From the NCBI GenBank assembly GCA_963663135.2, contig CAXXRM010000005.1, forward strand, positions 2,170,001-2,234,000: a stretch of 64,000 bases of DNA, read 5' to 3'. Position 1 is the stretch's first letter; each line of letters begins with the position of its first letter. The DNA comes from Io17-Chloro-G2 sp963663135. Lineage in GTDB: Bacteria; Chloroflexota; Dehalococcoidia; Lucifugimonadales; UBA3495. Shown in pieces: positions 7,549 to 17,371 of this stretch. Below the pieces are notes generated by a model. The model saw only the letters and a program-made list of their open reading frames with translations, was not told the origin of the DNA and did no database searches. The translations under genes and the position numbers were made by a program.

Positions 7549-9471
7549 TTAGTCGTCGTTCCCCGCCGCCGGTACCGCTATCTCGCCGGACCTCGCTCCC
7601 GCCGGAGTCTCGGAACTGCTCAGGCCATAGTTGATAGCGTAAAGCCGGGAATACACGCCGCCTCGGGACAACAACTCCTCGTGTTTGCCAACTTCCATCA
7701 CCTGGCCGCCCTGCAGCACAACGATCTTGTCGGCATTCCGGATAGTAGAGAGACGGTGGGCGATCACAATGGACGTCCGGCCTCTCAACACTTCTTTGAG
7801 GGCGTTTTGTATCAGAATTTCGGTATGGGTGTCGATGCTGGCGGTAGCCTCGTCCAGCACAATGATTCTGGGGTTGCCCACCACCGCTCGGGCGAAGCTT
7901 AGCAATTGCCGCTGCCCGATGCTCAGGTTGCTGCCCCGTTCTGCCAGAACGTTATCGTAATTGCCGTCCAGGGCCATGATAAAGTCGTGGGCGCCCACGG
8001 CGGTGGCGGCGGCAATCACGTCCTCATCGGTGGCAGTCTCGCAGTTGTATCGGATGTTCTCCTTGACAGTGCCCGAGAACAGGTAGGGCTCCTGCAGAAC
8101 CATACTCATCTGGCTAACCAGTGACAGGCGCTTTACGTCCTTGATATTGTAGTCATCAACCTTGATGGCTCCCTGGGTTACATCCGCGAAGCGGCTGAGC
8201 AGGGTGACGAAGGTTGACTTGCCGGCGCCGGTCGGCCCCACCAGAGCTACGGTTTCGCCGGGTGAAAAGTGCAGGTTTACGTCCTTGAGCACGTCAACGT
8301 CTTTCACGTACTGGAAGTAGACGCCTTCGAACTTAACGTCGCCCTCAACCGTAGGCATATCAATAGCATCGTCGGCATCCTTGACCTCAGGGGATAGGTC
8401 AAGCAACTCGAAGATGCGCAGTCCCGCCGCCATGGCCCGCTGGAGTTGACTGTACTGCATAGTCAAATGGCGTATCGGTTCGAAGAATCGTTGGATCCAC
8501 AAAGCAAAGGCGACCAAAACGCCCCATTCCAACGAACTGCCCACCACCATGGTACCACCCAGAACGATAAGAATGCCCATGGACAATCCGGTGAGCATCT
8601 CAACCACGGGCTGCAGGCCGCCCGAATAACGGCTGGCTTGCATGTTGGCATCCAGATGTTCGTAGTTTAGCTCGTCAAAATGCCGAAGGTTTTCGTCCTG
8701 GCGGTTCAGGCTTTCCACCACGCGGATGCCGGTGATGTTCTGGTTGTACTCCCCGTTAACCATAGCAATCGCCCGCCGGATCCGCATGAAAGAACGCCGG
8801 GCGAACTTTTGCCAGTAGGCTAACACCAGGAACAGGATAGGCATAACACACATTGTGAAGAGAGCAAGCTGCCAGTCGATCACCAACATGGCGATGATGA
8901 TTCCCACCAAGCTGAGAGCGTCGGCAAAGCTTTGGACCATCAACTCGAACAGTTCCTGCAGCTGTAGGACGTCGCTTTGGCTGCGCGACATGATCCTGCC
9001 CACCGGGGTCCGGTGGAAGAACGACGGCGACAGGGTCTGCAAGTGGTTAAACATCTGGGTGCGCAGGGTGTATAAAATCCCCTGCCCAACCCGGGGCATG
9101 AAGATAAACTGGAGATAGTTGGAGACAAAGTGTATGAGGATTACAATCAAAAACCCAACGGCAAGCAGATGAAGGCCGCCGGAATTGCCGGTGTTGATGT
9201 ACCGGTTGATGCCCAGCATCAGCATCAACGGGATGGCCACGTTGGCCGCCGTATAAACAATTATGGCCAAGAGGCTGAGGATGGCGTCTTTTTTATAGGG
9301 TTTGACATACGTACTCAGCCGCATAACCACTTTGTGATCGTATGCGCTGCCGACTACGCCTTCGTCGGTAAGGTTGTCCATTGTGGGGGAATTAAATCCG
9401 CCGGACTGCAGGCCCCTCTGGCCACCGAGCATTCCGCCGAACCCACCCCCGAATCCGCCTACGCCTCTCAT
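7549..9471 (-). CDS. ABC exporter subunit (TMD-NBD half-transporter), consensus Walker B
   Basis: This 640-residue half-transporter has a Gly/Met-rich N-terminal tail, six membrane helices (about residues 50-340) and a C-terminal ATPase domain. ATPase motifs: Walker A GPTGAGKST, signature LSIGQ (a departure from LSGGQ), Walker B IIVLDEATA with catalytic Glu, and H-loop IAHRLST. It starts on the base after the stop of the neighbouring half-transporter. With that gene it forms a heterodimeric, type IV (LmrCD/TM287-288-like) exporter. Substrate, whether lipid, drug or peptide, cannot be read from the sequence. Confidence 0.92.
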   Translation of the reverse strand: MRGVGGFGGGFGGMLGGQRGLQSGGFNSPTMDNLTDEGVVGSAYDHKVVMRLSTYVKPYKKDAILSLLAIIVYTAANVAIPLMLMLGINRYINTGNSGGLHLLAVGFLIVILIHFVSNYLQFIFMPRVGQGILYTLRTQMFNHLQTLSPSFFHRTPVGRIMSRSQSDVLQLQELFELMVQSFADALSLVGIIIAMLVIDWQLALFTMCVMPILFLVLAYWQKFARRSFMRIRRAIAMVNGEYNQNITGIRVVESLNRQDENLRHFDELNYEHLDANMQASRYSGGLQPVVEMLTGLSMGILIVLGGTMVVGSSLEWGVLVAFALWIQRFFEPIRHLTMQYSQLQRAMAAGLRIFELLDLSPEVKDADDAIDMPTVEGDVKFEGVYFQYVKDVDVLKDVNLHFSPGETVALVGPTGAGKSTFVTLLSRFADVTQGAIKVDDYNIKDVKRLSLVSQMSMVLQEPYLFSGTVKENIRYNCETATDEDVIAAATAVGAHDFIMALDGNYDNVLAERGSNLSIGQRQLLSFARAVVGNPRIIVLDEATASIDTHTEILIQNALKEVLRGRTSIVIAHRLSTIRNADKIVVLQGGQVMEVGKHEELLSRGGVYSRLYAINYGLSSSETPAGARSGEIAVPAAGNDD

Positions 9472-11307
9472 TTAGCTATCTCCTCCGTCGTCCCCAATTA
9501 AGGCCGCGTCCAGCAAGACCTCTTCCTGGGGCCGAAGTTGAAGTTCGTAGATGTCTTTGTAGGTCGCGCCCAAGGCCATTAACTCGTCGTGGTTGCCCCG
9601 TTCAACAACCTGACCGTCCTTGAGCACCAGGATAATGTCCGCCTGCCGGACAGAACTCAACCGGTGGGCGATCACGAAGGTGGTCCGTCCTTTTATCACT
9701 TCGGTCATGGCCCGGTGGATTCGCCTTTCCGTCTCCACGTCCACGCTGGAAGTCGAGTCATCCAGAATCAGCACCGGGGGGTCTATCAGAATTGTACGGG
9801 CGATGGACAGACGTTGTTTTTGACCTCCCGACAGAGTCGCCCCGCGTTCTCCCACCCAGGTCTCATAGCCAAAGGGAAGCCCTTCGATTTGGTCATGTAG
9901 CTGGGCGACCTTGGCGGCCTGGATGACGTCTTCCAAAGAAGCGTCGGAAGCGCCGTAAGCAATGTTGTCTTTCACCGTGGCGCTAAACAGATAAACATCC
10001 TGTTGAACGATTCCAACGTTGCGCCGCAGGGACGCCAGAGTAAAGTCATGAATATCGATGCCGTCGATTGTGATGCGCCCTCTGGTTACGGCGTAGAACC
10101 GCGGCAGGAGGTTGACTATGGTGCTCTTGCCGCTTCCCGGGGCGCCCAGCAAGGCGACCACCGCTCCGGGAGGAACGTCAATGTCCACGTTCTGGAGAGC
10201 GGGGGTATCGCGGTCATACGAGAAGGAGACGCTTTCAAAGCGGACGTGGCCTTCTGCCCTTCCCATGTCCCGGGCTTCAGGTTTCTCTTCCACCGGGGAG
10301 CGGGCATCCAAAACATCGTAGATGCGTTCTCCGGAAGAAATCGCCCGGGAGAACGTGGCAATGACAAAGGCCGACATGCGTATCGGGAACACCAATTGCC
10401 CCATGTAGAGGACAAACGCGGCCATTTCGCCGGCGGTGAGGTTTCCTTCGATTACCTGCAAGCCACCGAACCACATGATGAATCCCATCGCCAGGGTGAA
10501 ATATAGGGTAATCCAGGCGCTGTTGGTGCCCATGGTCCGTTCATTCTGGTAGTATTCCGTTCGCAACTCGCGAGCCTTGGCGTCGTACTTCTTTTTTTCG
10601 TATTCCTCTGACGCGAAGGCCTTAACCACGTGTATCCCCGAAAGGTTTTCCTGGAGCACAGTAACCAGTTCGCCCATTACTTCCTGGGCGTGGAGCCACA
10701 TGACCCGAAGCTTCAACAATACCGAGGTTGACCGCCCCACAAGGAATGGCAGGAATATCAGACTGAGCAGGGCCAACTGCCAGTGTATGAACGCCAGGAT
10801 GATGGATATAGCCACAACCCTTGCCACCACCTCAGTGGAACGAACCATCCCCATCATTACGAAGCGGCGAATGGCCTCCACGTCGGCGGTGGCCTTGGAG
10901 TAGAGGTTGCCGGTGTGCTCTTTGTCGTGAAACGCGAAGCTCAGGTGCTGGAGCTTGTCGTACATGAGGTTGCGCAGGTCGTACGCGACCTTCTGGGCCA
11001 GGGAGTCGCTGGTGTAGGTGCGCGCGAAATCGAAGAAACCCCGGAACAGGCTGGCCGCCAGCAGAATACCGGCTGCGCCCCACAACGAGGTTTCGAGGAT
11101 TCCAACAACATCGACCCGCACGTCTGCCATGTTTTCCGCGGGGATAATCTGTCCGCCTTCCATGGTTACCAGTGCATCGATTGATGCTTTCAGCATCCAC
11201 GGAATTGCCAAGGCAAACCCGATGCTGAGACCAAACGTAAAATAAGAAAGGACCAGGCGAATATTGTACTGCCAGGTCATCTTTATGATTCTAATCAGGA
11301 TTGACAT
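9472..11307 (-). CDS. ABC exporter subunit (TMD-NBD half-transporter), degenerate Walker B
   Basis: This 611-residue partner has six membrane helices (about residues 15-310) and an ATPase domain with Walker A GAPGSGKST, intact signature LSGGQKQR, and Walker B VLILDDSTS. Asp replaces the catalytic Glu. Together with the LSIGQ of the partner, this predicts one working and one degenerate ATP site in the heterodimer. The stop TAA directly abuts the ATG of the next gene, so translation is coupled. ATG 11307 has no clear Shine-Dalgarno sequence. An internal ATG nine codons on is an alternative. Confidence 0.9.
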   Translation of the reverse strand: MSILIRIIKMTWQYNIRLVLSYFTFGLSIGFALAIPWMLKASIDALVTMEGGQIIPAENMADVRVDVVGILETSLWGAAGILLAASLFRGFFDFARTYTSDSLAQKVAYDLRNLMYDKLQHLSFAFHDKEHTGNLYSKATADVEAIRRFVMMGMVRSTEVVARVVAISIILAFIHWQLALLSLIFLPFLVGRSTSVLLKLRVMWLHAQEVMGELVTVLQENLSGIHVVKAFASEEYEKKKYDAKARELRTEYYQNERTMGTNSAWITLYFTLAMGFIMWFGGLQVIEGNLTAGEMAAFVLYMGQLVFPIRMSAFVIATFSRAISSGERIYDVLDARSPVEEKPEARDMGRAEGHVRFESVSFSYDRDTPALQNVDIDVPPGAVVALLGAPGSGKSTIVNLLPRFYAVTRGRITIDGIDIHDFTLASLRRNVGIVQQDVYLFSATVKDNIAYGASDASLEDVIQAAKVAQLHDQIEGLPFGYETWVGERGATLSGGQKQRLSIARTILIDPPVLILDDSTSSVDVETERRIHRAMTEVIKGRTTFVIAHRLSSVRQADIILVLKDGQVVERGNHDELMALGATYKDIYELQLRPQEEVLLDAALIGDDGGDS

Positions 11308-11657
11308 CTATTTGCTTGCGCTACTCCCTCCAAGGGTGGACCCAGAATAACGGTGCCTTGAAAAACCCTTGGTTTAACAAAAATTATCCCCTGGTGAGAT
11401 ACCGAGGGGGACCGGAAATGCCCTAATAAGCGGCGCTTGGGGAAGGAAAGCACGAAGCACAGCGCCGGGTGTTTGCCTCCCGTGATTTACCATCGACGAG
11501 ATTATCACAAAATCATATGCGGGTCAATTCAGGATCGAGGCAGTTCCACGCGGCCCCAAAGCCTGGGGTTCGGCCGAGGCGGCGCCAATTTGCTGGTCCG
11601 CGTTTCCCCTATCCTGATTACAGAAAAAATTGGAAATGCCTCGGGGATGGGCGGGCG
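11308..11657. other. Intergenic region between argS and the ABC exporter operon
   Basis: No gene is supported. Transcription of the exporter operon should begin here on the minus strand; a GATAAT (minus) near 11387 could be a -10 box, but no matching -35 was evident. Confidence 0.4.
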
Positions 11658-13337
11658 TTACATCTTATCCGGCGCGGCCATTCCCATCAGGGCCAACGCG
11701 CGATGAAAAACGATTTGCGCGGCTTCCACCAGCTTGAGACGGGCCAGGGTAATGTCGTTTTCTTCGGGATTCGACGACACCACCCGGCAGTTCTCGTAAA
11801 ACAAGTGAAAGGCGGTTGCCAACTCCATGGTGTAATGGGGCAGGTGGTGTGGCTCCAAAGTGCGGGCCATGTGGTCCACCAACTCCGGCAGACGAAGCAG
11901 GGACCGTATCAGACTCAACTCGCTTGGGTGATTCAGCAAACCCACGTCGCCGGCGCTCCAGTCGATGCCGCGGCTTTCCGCCAGCTTCAAAATGCTGACG
12001 TTCCTGGCATGAGCGTACTGGATGTAATACACCGGGTTTTCGTTGGATTCCTGCTTGGCCAGCTCCAGGTCGAACTCCATCTGGGTTGAAGCCGTCCGGG
12101 CCAAGAAGAAAAACCGGCAGGCATCCTTGCCCACCTCTTCGGCCAACTCGCGCAGGGTCACAAAGTCACCGGTCCGCTTGGAGGCGCGGACTACCTCGGT
12201 TCCCCGCTTTAGAGTAACCATTTGAGAGATCAATATAGTCAGCTTTTCCGGATCGATGCCAAGGGCCTGCACCGCCGATTTCATCCGGGGGACATGGCCC
12301 TGGTGGTCCGCGCCCCAGATGTCCACCACGATGTCAAAATTGCGGCTGACGAACTTGTTGTAATGGTAGGCAATGTCCGAGGCGAAGTACGTGGGCTGCC
12401 CGCTGGAGCGCACCACCACGTTATCCTTGTCGTCGCCCAACCTGGTGGAGGTGAACCAGAGAGCATTCTCCCGGCGGGCCAGGTAGCCCCCTTCCTCCAG
12501 CAGCTGCATTCCCTTGTCCAGAAACCCGCCGTCGTGCAGCGTTTGTTCGCTGAACCAGTTATCGAAAGTCACCCCGATTTGGTCCAGGTCGGCGCGTATC
12601 AGGTCCAACATTTTTTGCCGGCTCAGGTCTCCGATCTCTTTCAGGGCGGCGGCTTCATCCAAGTCGGCATACTTCGGACCCTGCTCAGCGAGAATCTCGC
12701 CCGCCAGGTCGTTGATGTATTCACCCACGTAGCCGTTGGCCGGGAGCTCGGCAGCCTGGCCCAGCGCTTGTTTGTAACGGGCCAACACCGAGGCGTAAAA
12801 GACATCCATCTGGGTGCCGGCGTCGTTTATGTAGTATTCCCGGGTGACCTCATAACCCGCGGCGGAAAGGATGTTGGCCAACGTGCTGCCCAGGACCGCG
12901 CCCCTGGTGTGGCCAACGTGCACCGGCCCAGTGGGGTTGACGCTGACAAACTCCACCATCATGCGGCGGCCGCTACCCTGATCGACGTTTCCGTATTGCT
13001 CGCCCAAGCCTCGAATGGTTTCCACCTGCTGCTGGACCCAGCTATCCCGAAGCCGGAAATTGATGAATCCCGGCGCCGCGGCTTCCGCCTGGTCAACCTC
13101 TTCAATTTCCGGGATGCTCTGGACCAGGGTTTCGGCGAGCGCCAGGGGGTTGATGCGGGTCGCCCGGGCCAGCCGAAGGGGAAGACTGGTAGCGAAGTCG
13201 CCGTGCTCGCGGTTGGATGGGCGTTCAACCTGGATTTCCGGCACTGTGTCCAGTTGAAGAAATCCGCCGCTGCGGCACTTTTCCACGCCTCGGGAAATTG
13301 CATCGATTATGGAATTCAGGACCAAGGGAGAAGCCAT
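11658..13337 (-). CDS. argS: Arginyl-tRNA synthetase
   Basis: This 559-residue class I synthetase has an N-terminal Add1 domain, then the HIGH-type motif NPTGPVHVGHTRGAV (about residues 131-145), and the conserved WGADHQGHVPRM strand. The KMSKS position is degenerate (VRASKRTG), as in many ArgRS, which need tRNA for activation. The C-terminal helical anticodon-binding domain includes QYAHARNVSIL and ends with LALMGM. Length and motif order are normal. It stands alone between the ABC operon and a divergent peptidase gene. Confidence 0.97.
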   Translation of the reverse strand: MASPLVLNSIIDAISRGVEKCRSGGFLQLDTVPEIQVERPSNREHGDFATSLPLRLARATRINPLALAETLVQSIPEIEEVDQAEAAAPGFINFRLRDSWVQQQVETIRGLGEQYGNVDQGSGRRMMVEFVSVNPTGPVHVGHTRGAVLGSTLANILSAAGYEVTREYYINDAGTQMDVFYASVLARYKQALGQAAELPANGYVGEYINDLAGEILAEQGPKYADLDEAAALKEIGDLSRQKMLDLIRADLDQIGVTFDNWFSEQTLHDGGFLDKGMQLLEEGGYLARRENALWFTSTRLGDDKDNVVVRSSGQPTYFASDIAYHYNKFVSRNFDIVVDIWGADHQGHVPRMKSAVQALGIDPEKLTILISQMVTLKRGTEVVRASKRTGDFVTLRELAEEVGKDACRFFFLARTASTQMEFDLELAKQESNENPVYYIQYAHARNVSILKLAESRGIDWSAGDVGLLNHPSELSLIRSLLRLPELVDHMARTLEPHHLPHYTMELATAFHLFYENCRVVSSNPEENDITLARLKLVEAAQIVFHRALALMGMAAPDKM

Positions 13338-13710
13338 GATTCTTAGCTCGTTCCGGCCTAAGCCAGGGATATCAAAAGGAATTATTAGATGGGGTTAGTC
13401 GGTTGTTCGATGGAAAGGAAAAGCAACCGTTGGTAGGCCTTGGATGGGCCTTCCGGTGGCCCCATCAGGGCCAGGGTCTTGAGAAAGACCACTCAGGTTA
13501 TCTTACCACACCGCTTCCGGCGTCTCGTTGAAATACGACGCGGCTATTAGGATGATTGCGGTTGCATTTCCGCGGAGCATATAAGCTCGCCGCACCGCCA
13601 AAGACTCGATGGAAAGAGAACGGTTCTGCTAGAATATGCCGATTCGGCAGCCCTCAGAAACAGGGGGGGTTCGTCATGGAAACCCGTGAGGGCCTTAGTT
13701 GGGAGGACAC
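13338..13710. other. Divergent intergenic region argS / S51-type peptidase
   Basis: No gene is supported. TAGAAT at 13630-13635 could be a -10 box for the rightward gene, without a convincing -35. A GGGCC-rich partial hairpin lies near 13445-13470. Confidence 0.4.
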
Positions 13711-14397
13711 ATGGCAGGTCAGATTTGCCTGGTGGGCGGCGAAGAATTCCGGGCTGGCTGCGAGGACATGGACCGGGAGATCATGCAAGCATCCGGTCAA
13801 AGCCCCGCCCGCGTCCTGGTGATCCCCACGGCGGCAGTCACCGGGCCGGCGAAGGCGGCCAATGACGGCGTTACTCATTTCCGCATGCTAGGTGGGGCTG
13901 CCAGCCAGTTGATGGTATTGGAAAGGGAACATGCCGACGACCCCGCCATGTGCCAGCCCAGCCGGGAAGCCCACGTCGTCTACTTCACCGGGGGCAGCCC
14001 GGACCACCTTCTGTCCACGATCAAGGACTCCTCCCTGCTGACTGCGCTCACGGAATCGATGGCGGAGGGCCTGGTGCTGGCCGGGTCCAGCGCCGGCGCC
14101 ATGGTGATGGGATCCATGATGCGGAGACCGCGGGCCGGTGGGTGGGTGGAAGGCCTGGGGCTGGTTCCGGGAGTAGCGGTGATGCCCCATCACGAAAACC
14201 GGGACCCGGCTGAGGCGTCTAAGGAACTACAAGAGCGGGGGCCCGGCGGGCTGACTGTGTTGGGAATAGACGCCCGCACCGGGTGTTTAGGCGGTCCCGG
14301 AGCCTGGCGGGTCGTGGGGTCTGGAAAGGTCACGGTTTACCAGGGCAGCGGTTGGTCGGTGTACGAATCGGGGCAGGCTTTGCCGCCGGAGGTTTAA
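13711..14397 (+). CDS. Cyanophycinase / dipeptidase E-like protein (peptidase S51 fold)
   Basis: This is a 228-residue protein of the class I glutamine-amidotransferase-like superfamily, peptidase S51 branch. Visible motifs: ICLVGGEEF at the N-terminus, VLVIPTAA, YFTGGSPDHL, the nucleophile elbow LAGSSAGAM with the Ser nucleophile (about residue 131), and PHHENRD near 160. Members cleave Asp-containing dipeptides or cyanophycin, and many are of unknown role. ATG 13711 is chosen because GGGAGGA lies 3-9 bases before it; an upstream in-frame TTG has no such site. It converges on hisIE. Confidence 0.85.
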   Translation: MAGQICLVGGEEFRAGCEDMDREIMQASGQSPARVLVIPTAAVTGPAKAANDGVTHFRMLGGAASQLMVLEREHADDPAMCQPSREAHVVYFTGGSPDHLLSTIKDSSLLTALTESMAEGLVLAGSSAGAMVMGSMMRRPRAGGWVEGLGLVPGVAVMPHHENRDPAEASKELQERGPGGLTVLGIDARTGCLGGPGAWRVVGSGKVTVYQGSGWSVYESGQALPPEV

Positions 14398-14458
14398 CCG
14401 CTGGACCGCACCCGAAGGCCACACTCAATTGGCGCCGCGGTCCCGGGCCTGGTGACCG

Positions 14459-15079
14459 TCAGGACCGGCGTTTGCGAAGTTCCTCCCATACGTCCTGGGG
14501 TTTGATACCGGAGTCGGCCATCAACACCAGGGTGTGGTACAACAGGTCCGCCACTTCACCCGGTAGCCCTTCTTTATCATCCTGGACCGCGGCAATGGCT
14601 GTTTCCCCGGCCTCTTCAATCACCTTCTGGGCGATGCGTCCCACGCCGCCCTGCAGCAACTTGGTAGTGTAGCTTCCCTCCGGCATTTCACTCTGCCGGT
14701 CTTGAATCACGGCGAACAATTCGCTCAGTATGCCGGGGCCGGACTCGGATGCCTCGTACTCCTCCGGCAGGCCCTCCAACAGGTTGAAGAAGCAGGACGT
14801 CTCGCCGGTGTGGCAGGCGGGACCGTCGGGGTCAACCTTGAGCAACACCGTGTCGCTATCGCAGTCGAGCCAGGCTTCTTTCAAGTTCAGGTAGTTGCCG
14901 GAAACCTCGCCCTTGTGCCACAGGTCCTCGCGGCTGCGGCTATAGAACCACACCTGTATGCCTTCGACCGTGCGTTTGAGCGACCCGGGGTTCATGTACC
15001 CCAACATCAAGACCTGGCCGGTGGTGGCGTCTTGGGCAATGGCGGGCAGCAGGCCCTGCTCATTCAGCTTAACTTTCAT
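14459..15079 (-). CDS. hisIE: Bifunctional phosphoribosyl-AMP cyclohydrolase / phosphoribosyl-ATP pyrophosphatase
   Basis: This 206-residue HisI-HisE fusion catalyses steps 2 and 3 of histidine biosynthesis. The HisI half has the signature WFYSRSREDLWHKGE, the metal motif DCDSDT and the zinc-site Cys/His cluster ACHTGETSCFF. The HisE half (about residues 115-206) has the helical MazG-like motifs KVIEEAGE and DLLYH. hisF lies 1.4 kb away on the same strand, with two unrelated genes between. Confidence 0.96.
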   Translation of the reverse strand: MKVKLNEQGLLPAIAQDATTGQVLMLGYMNPGSLKRTVEGIQVWFYSRSREDLWHKGEVSGNYLNLKEAWLDCDSDTVLLKVDPDGPACHTGETSCFFNLLEGLPEEYEASESGPGILSELFAVIQDRQSEMPEGSYTTKLLQGGVGRIAQKVIEEAGETAIAAVQDDKEGLPGEVADLLYHTLVLMADSGIKPQDVWEELRKRRS

Positions 15080-15253
15080 CGATTAACCCCCTTTGCAAAA
15101 CGGTCAATATAGTTGACCGCGTGAGATTAGTCTAACTTACACCCCTTTGGTTTCGGCGCTGTCCATTAACGCTTTTGGGTCAGCCAGAGTTAAGCCTTGA
15201 CCTCTTTAAGCTGATCCGTCCAGATTGTTTTAATCGCCGTCCGGAGCGCTCCC

Positions 15254-15700
15254 CTATGGCTCCAAGCCGGGAGATGGGTCGCTGGGCGTACTTGGAAATG
15301 GAGCTTGGAACAAGCTGACAATGGCCGTGATTACCAGTGCCAAAGCCGCGGGCAGGAAGAGAGCCCCGACAGAAAGAATACCCAAAGCGCAAAACCCGAG
15401 GGTAAGGACGGCCAAGGCCCAGAGAAATACACTTCTGGTCCACCGCCTGGAATTCCAATACCAAACTGCCAGGTACGCCAGACCCGTCAATATCACAGGT
15501 ATCAATAGAGGAAGCACTACCCACAGTCCATTGGTCTCAATGAAGGACGCCGAAAGGTTTGTCACCACGGGCGAGGCATCGCTCCCCAGCGGGACCGCCT
15601 GGGTGCTGCTCCCTCGATATGCGAAGGGCCAAAACACCAACCATAAGAAGGCGGTCCAAGCGGCGGCGTGGGCCAGAAGAGGCCAAACCAAAACCGACAT
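15254..15700 (-). CDS. Small integral membrane protein, unknown function
   Basis: This protein of about 148 residues has roughly four hydrophobic segments (near residues 3-28, 58-82, 90-104 and 106-128) and a Pro/Ser-rich tail. Segments 1 and 2 are joined by a polar, probably external loop. I recognise no family. ATG 15700 is preferred to an upstream TTG. A possible neighbour relation to the HAD/hisF pair is not supported by spacing. Confidence 0.6.
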   Translation of the reverse strand: MSVLVWPLLAHAAAWTAFLWLVFWPFAYRGSSTQAVPLGSDASPVVTNLSASFIETNGLWVVLPLLIPVILTGLAYLAVWYWNSRRWTRSVFLWALAVLTLGFCALGILSVGALFLPAALALVITAIVSLFQAPFPSTPSDPSPGLEP

Positions 15701-15799
15701 ACGAGGTCTCAACCGGGTGCCTCCCTTGCGAGATTAACGATTTGGTTGTCCTTTTTAGGAAGTTGGCGTTTAGGGCGTTAGGGCCGGTTCCAATATTTA

Positions 15800-16492
15800 T
15801 CAATCCAAAAGCTCGGCCAACTCCAACAGGCTACCTACCTGATATTCAGGGGATGGCAGATCCGGGTCCAGCGGTTCACCATTCCGGTTGACCCACACAG
15901 TTCCCATGCCTACGGAGCCCGCACCTTTCACGTCTTCCAACTGGCGGTCTCCTACGTACAGGCATTCCTCGGGCATCGCTCCGATGCGCCTAAGCATTTC
16001 CAGGAACAGCCCCGGCTGTGGTTTGTAGCAGCGGGCTTCCTCCGAGGAAAGCACCTGTTCGAAATCAATGCCGTATAACTCCAAGTTGGGCCTGAGAAAG
16101 CTGTCGTCGGCGTTGGAGAGAAGGGCCGTGCGGCGCCGCTTCTGAATTGAGGCCAGGGCTTCCACTGTTTCAGGATAGGGCGGCCTCTTGCTGTGGTCCA
16201 GGATTGCGGTGCGGCAGGCGGCCTCCGGGTCCCCGTTCACTCCCGTTTCTTGGAAGGCCTCGGCAAAACAGGATATCCAGCTTTGAGAATAGGACTGGAA
16301 ATCGGCGCCCGAAAGCAGGCGGCGCTCCCGGTGCGCCCGCCCCTTTTCCAACCAGGTCTGGCGGAGACGGCCGGGGTCGGTTGCGAGTTCCTGTTGCTGA
16401 ACGATGTTCTTGAAGGTTGCCAGCCAATGGCCTTGCCGGTTCTGAGCCAGGGTCTCGTACATGTCGAAAATCACGGTGGTGATGGTGTTCAT
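15800..16492 (-). CDS. HAD-superfamily hydrolase
   Basis: This 230-residue HAD protein has motif I FDMYETL (Asp9 nucleophile), motif II LLSNADD (about 119), motif III YKPQPG (about 152) and motif IV YVGDRQLEDVKGA (about 173-185). As in the HAD gene at 5,887, the second acid of motif I is Tyr, giving DxYxT. The two proteins share the motif style but are not close copies. It lies 18 bases upstream of hisF and is probably co-transcribed with it. A link to histidine biosynthesis is not implied by its motifs. Confidence 0.85.
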   Translation of the reverse strand: MNTITTVIFDMYETLAQNRQGHWLATFKNIVQQQELATDPGRLRQTWLEKGRAHRERRLLSGADFQSYSQSWISCFAEAFQETGVNGDPEAACRTAILDHSKRPPYPETVEALASIQKRRRTALLSNADDSFLRPNLELYGIDFEQVLSSEEARCYKPQPGLFLEMLRRIGAMPEECLYVGDRQLEDVKGAGSVGMGTVWVNRNGEPLDPDLPSPEYQVGSLLELAELLD

Positions 16493-16510
16493 TAACCGGA
16501 ACGTCCTTGC

Positions 16511-17371
16511 TCATCTATCGGTGTCGACCGGCTTCTGGTCCGGCGGACTCGGGCGGCGCATCGGGATCCCGCGCTGCTCCAAATACTCCTTGGCCTGGTC
16601 GATGGAATAGGTCCCGAAATGGAAAATGCTGGCGGCAAGCACCGCGTCGGCTTCTCCTTCCTCAAAAGCCTGGTACAGGTGGTCCAGGTTGCCAGCCCCC
16701 CCGCTGGCGATTACGGGCACGGGCGTCGCCTGGGAGATAGTTCGAGTCAGGGGCAGGTCGTATCCATCCAACTGACCGTCGGCATCCATACTGGTCAGCA
16801 GGATTTCACCCGCGCCCAATTCCACGGCCCTTACCGCCCATTTCACCGCGTCCAGACCGGTGGGCGTTCGTCCGCCGTGGGTATAAACCTCCCACCGGGA
16901 ATCCTCCCCCAGGGCCAAGTCTTGGTCCGGGGCTGGATTTGGCCTGGCGTTGGCCGCGTTCTCGGGTCCCACCCGCTTGGCGTCTATGGCAACGACAATG
17001 CACTGGTTGCCGAAGTGGGCGGCGCCCCGGCTGACCAACGACGGGTCATTCACCGCGGCGGTATTCATAGAAACCTTGTCGGCCCCGGCCCGGAGCATGC
17101 GGCGGACGTCGTCAACGCTGCGGATGCCGCCGCCCACGGTCAGCGGGATGAATACCTGCTCCGATACCCGCTCGATGACCTCTACCATGGTGTTCCTGGA
17201 GTCGGAACTGGCGGTTATGTCCAGGAATACCAGCTCGTCTCCCCCTTCGCGGTTGTACAACGCGGCCAACTCGGCCGGGTCGCCCGCGTCCCTGATGTTG
17301 ACGAAGCTGGTGCCCTTGACGACCCTTCCGGCGTCAACGTCCAGGCACGGAATAATCCTTTTTGTCAACAC
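16511..17371 (-). CDS. hisF: Imidazole glycerol phosphate synthase, cyclase subunit
   Basis: This is a (beta/alpha)8 barrel that closes the imidazole ring in histidine biosynthesis using ammonia from HisH. Diagnostic segments: TKRIIPCLDVDAGRVVKG, FLDITAS, TVGGGIR, KVSMNTAA, VVAIDAKR, VYTHGGR, LTSMDADGQ, VIASGGAG and AVLAASIFHFG. A low-complexity Asn/Ala/Pro insertion of about 20 residues follows AIDAKRVG and explains most of the extra length (286 versus about 253). I chose GTG 17371, the last start that keeps the first barrel strand. The frame stays open 370 bases further upstream, but that extension has no HisF homology. Confidence 0.95.
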   Translation of the reverse strand: MLTKRIIPCLDVDAGRVVKGTSFVNIRDAGDPAELAALYNREGGDELVFLDITASSDSRNTMVEVIERVSEQVFIPLTVGGGIRSVDDVRRMLRAGADKVSMNTAAVNDPSLVSRGAAHFGNQCIVVAIDAKRVGPENAANARPNPAPDQDLALGEDSRWEVYTHGGRTPTGLDAVKWAVRAVELGAGEILLTSMDADGQLDGYDLPLTRTISQATPVPVIASGGAGNLDHLYQAFEEGEADAVLAASIFHFGTYSIDQAKEYLEQRGIPMRRPSPPDQKPVDTDR

